Below, piece by piece: positions 57,006 to 64,000 of a stretch of DNA of 64,000 nt. The position numbers and the translations under genes were made by a program. The notes under the pieces were generated by a model. The model was not told where the DNA came from. It searched no databases and saw only the letters and a list, made by a program, of their open reading frames with translations. Origin of the DNA: Plotosus lineatus (taxonomy: Eukaryota > Chordata > Actinopteri > Siluriformes > Plotosidae); the NCBI GenBank assembly GCA_024760905.1, contig CM045735.1, positions 32,426,749 to 32,490,748 of the forward strand, read 5' to 3'. Numbering within the stretch: position 1 is the stretch's first letter; each line of letters begins with the position of its first letter.

Positions 57006-57649
57006 TGAAGGAATTCTAAGATAGCAGACCAATCAGCTTGCATGTTGCATATGTAGTATACACTAATATATATTTTAAGATCGGTATGTGGTGGGTCACT
57101 GGTTCTCTGCATACTGGTGCAGACATACCAGAAGATTCTGACTCTGTAAATAAGGAAACTGTAAATGATGAATATAGAGATGAACTGCATAGCCAGTATA
57201 ATGTTATTCTGTCCAATTACTTTTATCCTGTGATGAAACATTTCTCTGTTGATATAAATGGTCTTTCCCAAATATTCTCAAATCTGATGGAAGAAAAGCA
57301 TGTTTTTTGTCCTCAGTAATTAAACAAAGTAAAGATTTCACCAATTTAATTTGTTAATTTACACCCCACCCAACCCCCTACCCCCCAATAGTACTGTTCC
57401 CTCAATCGCCATCCAGTCACTTTTATTCAAACGCCAAGTGAAATGTGACAATACTTCACGAGGGAAAAGAGAAACCTGACATTTTGAAAATCCTCAATGA
57501 CCTGGCCTTTGAGTAATGTGCATCACCAAATACACTTAATGTCAATCACAGCTCCCTCTCACTTTCACAAAATCCCAGAAATCCAACAATTAGAAAGAGC
57601 TTTCTCCTGAGTTTGCAGATTTGTATGTGTGTTTAAGCTTATTCAGTTT
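57006..57649. other. No gene recognised
   Basis: An open frame at 57038-57319 has no recognisable domain. C-rich CACCCCACCCAACCCCC lies at 57362-57378. Confidence 0.4.
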
Positions 57650-57665
57650 TTCCCTAGAGCTGAGT

Positions 57666-57989
57666 CTTCTTCTTCTTCTTTCCCTTTCGGCTTTTCCCTT
57701 CAGGGGTCACCACGGCAAATCATCTGCCTCCATCTCACCCTATCCTCTGCATCTTCTTCTCTTACACAAACTGCCTTCATGTCCTCCTTCACCATGTCCA
57801 TGAATCATCTCTTTGGTCTTTTTCTAGGCCTTCTGCCTCGTAGTTCCAACCTCAACATCCTACTACCAATATACTCACTATCCCTCCTCTGTACATGTCC
57901 AAACCATCTCAATCTAGCCTCTCTGACTTTGTCTCCAAAACATCTTACATGTGCTGTCCCTCTGATGTGCTCATTCCTGATCCTATCCA
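57666..57989 (-). mobile_element. RTE LINE 3' end, 324 bp, exact TSD
   Basis: A reversed copy of the RTE terminal part, with (TTC)n at the left and the complement of the [11 protein letters not shown] and [10 protein letters not shown] codons. Flanked by an exact 16-base duplication, TTCCCTAGAGCTGAGT, at 57650-57665 and 57990-58005. Confidence 0.93.
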
Positions 57990-58017
57990 TTCCCTAGAGC
58001 TGAGTATTTGATATATA

Positions 58018-58332
58018 TCGAACCGATTAATCCTTCATAAGGGTCACATGGAGGCTGGAGCCCATCTCAATTGATTCTAGATGAAAATGAGGTAGCATCC
58101 CATGGCCAGCACACCCTACTATTCACACTATATTCACACGTAGGGGCAAATGACAATACCTAATGAGCCTGATGTGCATATCCTTGGCCTGTAGGAGGAA
58201 ACCAGACTTTTCCAACCACAAGGAGATCATGCAAACTCCACACAGAAAAACACTCACAGAGCCCAGGACTCAAACCCAGGAACTTCTTGCTGTGAGGTGG
58301 ACGTGCTATCCAATACACCACAGTGCTGCCTC
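58018..58332 (-). mobile_element. SINE-B copy
   Basis: GAACCGATTAATCCTTCATA (tail N), CACGTAGGGGCAAATGAC, and head CCCAGGACTCAAACCCAGG...CACCACAGTGCTGCC. A (TTTTG)n run follows at 58429-58452. Confidence 0.8.
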
Positions 58333-58479
58333 AAATGTGTTAAAATGGTTAGGACATATTAAAATACAATAAAAAAAGCAGAATCATATATATATATATA
58401 TCACTCTCTCATTCTGCGTGTGTGGGTTTTTGTTTTGTTTTGTTTTGTTTTGCTTTGCTTTTGTTACTGAGGTAAACAC

Positions 58480-59067
58480 GCTGCTTCTGGGATGCCAGTG
58501 GTCTTGATCCTTCTGCTTTCTGAGTCCTGAGGTCCATCCTGGTGTGTTCCAGCTGCTTGGAGCTCTCGACTTGGAGGCCACTTTCTCCTACTGATGATGA
58601 TCCATATGGATTTAGACATGCACTTGGAGACTGTGAAGACGACATTTCACTGCTGGTGATAGACTCTTTCGCGAAAATGCTTTTGAGACTTTCAGTTGTA
58701 GTATAACCAACTGGACTTCATGTTGGACTGTAGTTAGGTTTCTGCTTCATGGCTTGTAATTTTATCCGGTTTCACCCAAATGGCATTGGTTTCCCTTTTG
58801 AGTCTGATTCCTCTCAAGGTTTCTTTTTCGCCACTATCGCCACAAGTCTGCTAATTTGGGATGTGCAGGGCTTGCAGAAGAAATGTTTTATTTTATAAAG
58901 CTGCTTTGTGGCCTTGCGGTAGCCTGGCAAGCTGTCCAGGGTGGACAGAGTTGGCTAAAATGGACATCAGCCTCCCTGTGACCCTAAATAGGATTGATAG
59001 GCTTAGAAAATGAATGAATGCCTTGCAACAATATCAATTTTTAAACGAGCTATACAAATAAAATTTG
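58480..59067 (+). repeat. Unclassified fish repeat, host of nested SINEs
   Basis: Contains the wording TCTGATTCCTCTCAAGGTTT and ends ATACAAATAAAATTTGAC, as at the 3' ends of a common fish repeat. The unit is split by a tail N fragment at 58915-59022: CTGCTTTGTGG continues after it as CCTTGCAACAATATCAATTT. Confidence 0.5.
58915..59022 (+). mobile_element. Tail N fragment nested in another repeat
   Basis: CCTTGCGGTAGCCTGGCAAG to TAGGATTGATAGGC and AATG units. The flanks share GCCTTGC, consistent with a short target duplication. Confidence 0.7.
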
Positions 59068-59318
59068 ACCCCCAGTGCTGCTAACCGAGTTATAAAAGAC
59101 CGGCCATGTCTCTCACTGTCGATGGTGAGAGGCTGTAAAAGAACCATTGCTGACTTTCGTCAAGAGTTACTGCAGAGCTGTCAGCATGTTTCTGCCCTGC
59201 GATGGCGTGGTGATCCGTCCAGGGTGTACTCTGCCCTCACCCAGAGTCGGCTGAAATGGGCGCCAGCCTCTCTGTGACCCTAATTAGGATTAAGCAGTTC
59301 AGAAAATGAATGAATGAA
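59068..59318 (+). mobile_element. SINE-A with tail N, head missing
   Basis: Starts in the core (CCCCAGTGCTGCTAACCGAG, GGCCATGTCTCTCACTGTCG) and changes to tail N after GTCAGCATGTTTCTG, ending CCCTAATTAGGATTAAGC and AATG units. Confidence 0.88.
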
Positions 59319-59924
59319 AAGTAAAACTTGATATAATAAAATTTTCATTAACTTGAATTAAACATAAAAAATATTTTATTGAGTAGGACAGTGAAAGTGC
59401 ATAAATAGATAAAGGTGTACAAATGCTATTCAAAAATAACTGATCTGAAGACTGACAGCAACACTTCTGTCCATGTGCTGACATATTTTTATTAATTTGG
59501 TTATTCATCCTCTCCTTCTTCTGTCTTAGACTGTTTCTTGGTAATAGCGAATCAATATTGAAAGCAGTGTTTGATAACTCTCAAGGTAATCTGACCTTTT
59601 CATCTCCAAAGCTAAACCAGACATGAATTTGGGTATGTCTATATGAACTGCCTACACAATTTACAAGAGTCTTAATTAAACAAGGCTTTGATTATGGATT
59701 GCATCATTACCCAGGATGGAGAATATGCTTGCACATGCAGTGCTCTTATTTTGCACACTGTTACTTGAGTAGTTCTTCCTGTAGTTTCCAGAAGTGACTT
59801 TCAAGAAGATGGTTTTAAACAAAGTCAACAGTGACACCAAATGAACAAAAGACTGAACTGCAGGAGGAGTGAAACTAGTAAAGCAGAAAGTTCAACAAAG
59901 CTCATCATTCACATGCTGAACCTC
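59319..59924. other. No feature recognised
   Basis: AT-rich sequence without a supported gene or repeat. Confidence 0.4.
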
Positions 59925-60105
59925 TTCATCCTAGCATGGTCGTAGGACAAATACCAGACCATTACAGGGCCAGCATATTCAAACACTCACACTAACACCT
60001 CGGAGAGTTTTGGAACTGCCAATTAGCCTACTGTGCATGTTTTTGGCCAGCGGAAGAGCGTCCAAATATCTGGAGGAAACCCACACAATCACAGGGAGAG
60101 CCTCA
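59925..60105 (-). mobile_element. SINE-B fragment
   Basis: Plus-strand TGAACCTCTTCATCCTAGCA (tail N), ATTAGCCTACTGTGCATG and TCTGGAGGAAACCCACAC. Head missing. Confidence 0.65.
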
Positions 60106-60344
60106 CTTTTTCATGTGATCAAATATTTTCCCCCAATTACCTTTAAAATGTTGAAGGTTTTTATTTTTTGGTTTTTTTTGGTGGGGGATGGGGGGTCACT
60201 TTGTGTAAGGATGTGTTATATCAAATGTTTAATTATTTATACTGATCTATCCATGAGCTCTGATGGGAGAACTGAGTACTGGGATATCGAATAAATACTG
60301 TACCTAGAAATATAACTACAACCCCCTCATTTTTATCCCTAATG

Positions 60345-60633
60345 CAGTCACCTTTTCCAACTGCGGCGGATGCGTATTTGGGGTGGTCTAACACACTCGG
60401 AGGAAAAGGGCTATCCACGGATTGTAGAAACAAGCTCACAGATGCCCATGATCAGCTGGTGATCGCTGTGAGTGACAGGGAGGTGAGCACATCACATCTG
60501 TCCCTCCTGTGAAAGCTTTGCGAATGACCTCCCATGGACTCTGGGTCACAGGTGGCATTAAACCAGATTCAAACTTGCAATCTCTGGGTTAATGGTCACA
60601 CACCTTGTTGATGCACCACTTGGGAGCCCCTTT
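60345..60633 (-). mobile_element. SINE-C copy
   Basis: The complement of SINE-C: plus-strand GTGAGTGACAGGGAGGTGAG, CCTCCCATGGACTCTGGGTC, and TTGTTGATGCACCACTTGGG at the head end. Confidence 0.7.
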
Positions 60634-60759
60634 ATTTTTTTAATTAGTATACAGTATTCAAAGCATATTTTCCTGTAATTCTCCATAAGTACAGTACTCT
60701 ACTACTATTACCAAAGTCCCATCTACTACTTACTATTTGTTCAGATAAAATAAATTCAG

Positions 60760-61015
60760 GGTGACAGTGTTAGTTTCTGTGATGAGATTGTTCCCCCTGT
60801 GAGTTCCAAGGGTTCCTCCAGGTACTTCAATTTACTCCTACAGTCCAGACATGCACTTTTTGGCGAATTGTTCCAAATTGCCCAGAGGTGTGACGTGAAT
60901 AGTTGTGAATGTGTGTTTGTTGGCCCTGGAATAGTTTGTTGAGCTGTTGAAGGTGTAACCCTGCCTTTGCCTGGAGTGACCTGCAACCCTAGTGAGATGA
61001 ACGACTGTTGATTTA
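60760..61015 (+). mobile_element. SINE-B copy, headless
   Basis: Body GGGTTCCTCCAGGTACTTCA, CAAATTGCCCAGAGGTGTGA, and a shortened tail N (GTGACCTGCAACCCTAGTGA). Confidence 0.65.
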
Positions 61016-61034
61016 AGTACTTTCATTAATCATT

Positions 61035-61377
61035 GTGGTGGTCACAGTGGTATAGGGCGCTGGATTGCTGATCCAAAGGTTGGGGGTTCGAGTCCCACTC
61101 GCCACAAGGTTGTCAATGCCCCCCCCAGTGCAGCTAACTGGGTTATCAAAGGCGGGCCATGTCTGTCACTGTCTATGGTGAGAGGCATGTAAAAGAACCA
61201 TTGCTGACTTTCGTAACGAGTAGCTGCAAAGTCGTCAGCGTGTTTCTGTCCCTTGCTAAAAGGGTTGTGACAGGAAGGGCATCCGACGTAAAAACCTTTG
61301 CCAAATCAAACGTGCGAATCAGATGATTCGCTGTGGCGACTCCTGAATAAAAGGGAAAAAGCCGAAAGGAAGACAGA
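61035..61377 (+). mobile_element. SINE-A with tail R, full length, TSD
   Basis: The tRNA-like head (GTGGTATAGGGCGCTGGATT, B box GGGGGTTCGAGTCCC) is followed by the core to GTCAGCGTGTTTCTG (61248). The R tail has two RTE-derived parts: AGGGTTGTGACAGGAAGGGC (61261-61303, matching RTE 5' region 41374-41416) and GATGATTCGCTGTGGCGAC onward (matching RTE 3' end 44396-44437). Flanked by CATTAATCATT at 61024-61034 and 61378-61388. Confidence 0.93.
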
Positions 61378-61388
61378 CATTAATCATT

Positions 61389-61690
61389 ATGATTCATTTC
61401 ATTTCATGCAACTCAGTGAAGTTTTTCCAATCTATTTACTGGTATAGCTTAGTCTCTTGACATAAACATTGATGCAACAGTCCAATTTTTGTATAAATCA
61501 TGATGTTGATGTTGTGGTAAACATTTTATGCCGGTCATATAATCATAAAATGCTCTAAGCCCTGTTTGTGCCAGTATAAAATTCAGAATGATTACATTTT
61601 ACTGCGACTACTATTATTACTATTATTATTATTATTATTATTACTATAATTATCATGAACATTATTGTTAACAATAAATATTATAATTAA
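61389..61690. other. No gene recognised
   Basis: Holds a (TTA)n tract at 61611-61642. Confidence 0.5.
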
Positions 61691-62029
61691 TTAATTTTCT
61701 GAACTGCTTAATCCTAATTAAGGTTGCGGGGAGGCTGGCAACCATGTCAGCCGACTCTGGGCACGGGAAGGGTACACCCGGGACAGCTTGCCAGGTCATC
61801 GTAAGGCAGAAAAACGCTGATGGCTCTGCAGGTCATCTTGACAAAAAGTCAGCAATGGTTCTTTGACATGAACCTCTCATCACAGACAGTGAAGCATTGG
61901 CCAGGCTTTGAGAACACATTTAAATGCAGTGAGGGGACAGCAGTGACGATCACTGACAGTGTGGGTTGAACACCCCACCACCCAACCTTGGAATTGGTAA
62001 TCCAGCGCCCGACCACAGGACACCACTGC
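61691..62029 (-). mobile_element. SINE-A with tail N
   Basis: Tail N at the left (ATTTTCTGAACTGCTTAATC), junction near 61807, core, and a degraded tRNA-like head at the right (AATCCAGCGCCCGACCACAGG). Confidence 0.85.
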
Positions 62030-62060
62030 AAAACAACAACAAAATTATAATAATAATAAT

Positions 62061-62340
62061 CTTCTTTTCTTTTCGGCTGTTCCCTTCAGGGGTCGTCGCC
62101 ACAGCGAATCATCTGCCTGGATCTCACCCCATCCGCTGCATCTTCTTCTCTTACACCAACTACCTTCATGTTTTTCCTTCACCACATCCATAAATCGTCT
62201 CTTTGGTCTTCCTCTGGGCCTTCTGCCTGGTAGTTCCAACCTCAGCATCCTACTACCAATGTACTCACTATCCCTCCTCTGTACATGTCCCAACCATCTC
62301 AATCTAGCCTCTCTGATTTTGTCTCCAAAACATCTTAGAT
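62061..62340 (-). mobile_element. RTE LINE 3' end, about 280 bp
   Basis: A reversed end of the RTE family starting CTTCTTTTCTTTTCGGCTGT and ending within the [10 protein letters not shown] codons. Next to an (AAT)n run at 62046-62061. No clear target duplication was found. Confidence 0.88.
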
Positions 62341-62475
62341 GTACTTACATTACTTTTATACTGTCATTGCTACAGAATTTGTTTTATTATTTAAAAAAAA
62401 AAAAGAAACAGAGAAGTCTGCTCTGAGCTCAGCACCAGAAATAAATAAATCCAGACATGTGAAGCATCTTGAAAA

Positions 62476-62481
62476 TTTATT
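62476..62481 (-). terminator. nars1: Candidate nars1 polyadenylation signal
   Basis: TTTATT on the plus strand, AATAAA on the minus strand, 230 nt beyond the nars1 stop. An ATTAAA at 62565-62570 is a nearer, weaker alternative. Confidence 0.5.
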
Positions 62482-62710
62482 ACCCCACACAAATATTTGA
62501 GCAACATGATGAGGCTGAATTTTTGGTATGATTAGGATGAGCCTGAAATCAAATACTAATGTGATTTAATCTTAAAGCCCAGTGGAAAAAAAATCCTGCG
62601 TGCCTCAGACAGTGTATGACAAAAGCATTTTGTTTGTTTTCTTGTGGCATGCCTTACACACAGATAATGCATACAGCGAAGAGGTTTGTGTGGACAGATT
62701 CTGCAGACAT
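62482..62710 (-). other. nars1: nars1 3' untranslated region (probable)
   Basis: Unique sequence between the nars1 stop and the candidate polyadenylation signal. Confidence 0.55.
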
Positions 62711-62842
62711 TCATGGCCTACAGCGTTGGATAAAGCGAGGGTACAGACACACGTCCCGAATGTGGTGACGATTAAGCAGCCAGGTAAGGAAACGCTCGAG
62801 GCCAAGCCCGTATCCACCATGAGGACATGTGCCATACTTTCT
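62711..62842 (-). CDS. nars1: nars1 terminal exon
   Basis: 44 codons including TGA at 62711-62713. Preceded on the minus strand by acceptor TGTGTTTCAG (62843-62852). Holds motif 3. Confidence 0.95.
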   Translation of the reverse strand, partial: RKYGTCPHGGYGLGLERFLTWLLNRHHIRDVCLYPRFIQRCRP

Positions 62843-63970
62843 CTGAAACACATAAAAGAATACTGTTTATATATATATTGACACGGCACGGTAATGCATG
62901 GCAAAGCACTTCAAAACAAGTTTTAGGAAACGGTACATTAAAACTGAGTTCACTGGTGAATTACACAGCTGGACTAAATGCAATCGTCATGTTTAAATCT
63001 ATAATGATGACATTTGGCAGACATCCTTATCTATAGTAACATATTTATAGCTCATTTTTACTACTTGGAAATTAAGGGGAAATGGGCCTTGCTCAAGGGC
63101 CCAGCAGTGGCAGCTTGGTGATCCTGAGTCTTGAACCCAGAGCCTTGACCACAGAACCACTACTGCCTCAGTGTTGCAGTACATCGTACTTATTTCTGCT
63201 TTAAAGATAAGCATGCATGGATCAGCTCCAACATTGGGGGGGGGGGGGTCCATCAAATTCTGTGCATAACTTCTGAAGACTTGTTGCACACAATCGTGAC
63301 CTCCTGACACAAGTAATGAGTGAATGAACACTACAGACATCACGAATGAATGTATGTATGCAAACAAAATCACAGGTGATACTTAAATAATCAACACGGG
63401 GCAGTGGTGGTCTAGTGGTATAGGGTGCTGGATCGCTGATCCAAAGGTTGGGGGTTCTAGTCCCACTCTCCACAAGGTTGTCACTGTCCCCCCCCCCCAG
63501 TGCGGCTAACTGGGTTATCAAAGGCGGGCCATGTCTATCACTGTCTATGGTGAGACGCATGTAAAAGAACCATTGCTGACTTTCGTAAAGAGTAGCTGCA
63601 AAGTCGTCAGCGTGTTTCTGTCCCTTGCTAAAAAGGGTTGTGACAGGAAGGGCATCCGACGTAAAAACTTCTGCCAAATCAAACGTGCGAATCAGATGAT
63701 TCGCTTTGGCGACTCCCGAGTAAAAGGGAAAAAGCCGAAAGGAAGACAGACAGACTTAAATAATCAACACCTTCTTGAGGCACATTATTTTCCAGTAAGA
63801 AGATATCACTCCAAACATTTAACAAACACTGTACACACCTGGTCAGTGTACCAGTAATAGGGAGTGGAGTCAATGCCTTCTCTCTTGTAGCCTTCCAGAA
63901 GCTCATCAGCATCCCAGATACGCATCGACCCTCCAACAATCTCACCAACATTTGGCATCAACACATCAAC
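62711..63970 (-). CDS. nars1: Asparaginyl-tRNA synthetase nars1, last two coding exons
   Basis: The 3' end of a gene that continues beyond the window on the minus strand. Two exons of 132 nt each encode the last 87 residues. The enzyme charges tRNA-Asn with asparagine in the cytosol (class IIb synthetase). The first exon reads [18 protein letters not shown] to TPYYWYTDQ, the catalytic-core strand that binds the amino acid. The second begins [18 protein letters not shown], the class II motif 3 whose Arg contacts ATP, and ends [14 protein letters not shown] then stop. Splice sites are GT-AG, the intron is phase 0, and the frame is open. Cytosolic rather than mitochondrial identity follows from close agreement with vertebrate NARS1 wording. 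Convergent with aqp3. Confidence 0.95.
63001..63170 (-). mobile_element. SINE-E copy in nars1 intron
   Basis: Plus-strand TGACATTTGGCAGACATCC, GGGCCTTGCTCAAGGGCCC and right end CAGAACCACTACTGCC. Same orientation as nars1. Confidence 0.75.
63398..63753 (+). mobile_element. SINE-A with tail R, full length, exact TSD, nars1 intron
   Basis: The most complete SINE-A/R: head GGTGGTCTAGTGGTATAGGG with a B box carrying one change (GGTTCTAGTCC), core, RTE-derived tail, and (ACAG)n end. Flanked by an exact 17-base duplication, ACTTAAATAATCAACAC, at 63381-63397 and 63754-63770, hence young. Antisense to nars1. Confidence 0.96.
63839..63970 (-). CDS. nars1: nars1 penultimate exon
   Basis: 44 codons, phase 0 at both ends. 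The minus-strand acceptor GTGTGCAG lies at 63971-63978 and the donor GTGTGT begins at 63838. Confidence 0.95.
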
Positions 63971-64000
63971 CTGCACACAGACACCAAAAGCAGCAATGTG

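Noticed and set aside
57038..57319. 93-codon plus-strand frame
   Set aside because: No recognisable domain or splice context; could be a decayed repeat.
63398..63475. tRNA gene
   Set aside because: The A and B boxes are present, but the sequence continues as a SINE with target duplications, and no acceptor stem closes. The same applies to every other SINE head.

Overview
The window is nuclear DNA of a ray-finned (teleost-like) fish. The evidence is a six-exon aquaglyceroporin gene of the aqp3 type with GT-AG introns, dense dinucleotide microsatellites, and a repeat fauna typical of fish genomes: Tc1-like transposons, RTE-clade LINEs that look Expander-like and Rex3-like, hAT and pogo/Tigger MITEs, and several tRNA-headed SINE families. 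Species cannot be fixed from the sequence, and repeat family names here come from recognition, not a database search.

Only two host genes are supported. A complete aqp3 lies on the + strand (start codon 28912, stop 38905-38907, six exons, 295 residues, every splice site canonical, reading frame open). The last two coding exons of nars1 (cytosolic asparaginyl-tRNA synthetase) lie on the - strand at the right edge (62711-62842 and 63839-63970). The two genes converge, with about 23.8 kb of repeat-rich DNA between their stop codons. No host exon was recognised in 1-28.9 kb.

Layout. 0-2 kb: two pogo/Tigger-like non-autonomous DNA transposons. 2-28 kb: SINE copies, a near-complete but broken Tc1-like transposon (6827-8405), older Tc1 remnants, two short RTE LINE copies and two hAT MITEs. 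28.9-38.9 kb: aqp3; its introns hold a Tc1 remnant and microsatellites (intron 1), an RTE LINE that has lost its reverse transcriptase core (intron 2), a SINE (intron 4), and a Tigger-like element plus a SINE (intron 5). 39.5-44.5 kb: two MITEs six bases apart, long TA/CA/GT tracts, then a full-length RTE LINE (3157 bp) whose single ORF has only one frameshift and one stop. 44.5-62.4 kb: SINEs, hAT elements including a zinc-finger transposase remnant, a Rex3-like LINE fragment and three more RTE fragments. 62.4-64 kb: the 3' end of nars1, with two SINEs in its last intron.

Local repeat names used below. SINE-A has a tRNA-like head (A box near TGGTCTAGTGG, B box GGTTCGAGTCC) and occurs with two different 3' tails: tail R, matching the RTE LINE, or tail N, ending CCCTAATTAGGATTAAG then (AATG)n. 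SINE-B has another tRNA-like head and always tail N. SINE-C, -D and -E are further tRNA-like short repeats. The most interesting signal is this modular exchange of SINE heads and tails beside the probable LINE partner, with many copies still flanked by intact target-site duplications (TSDs). No CRISPR array, true tRNA or rRNA gene, or wholly new system was found.
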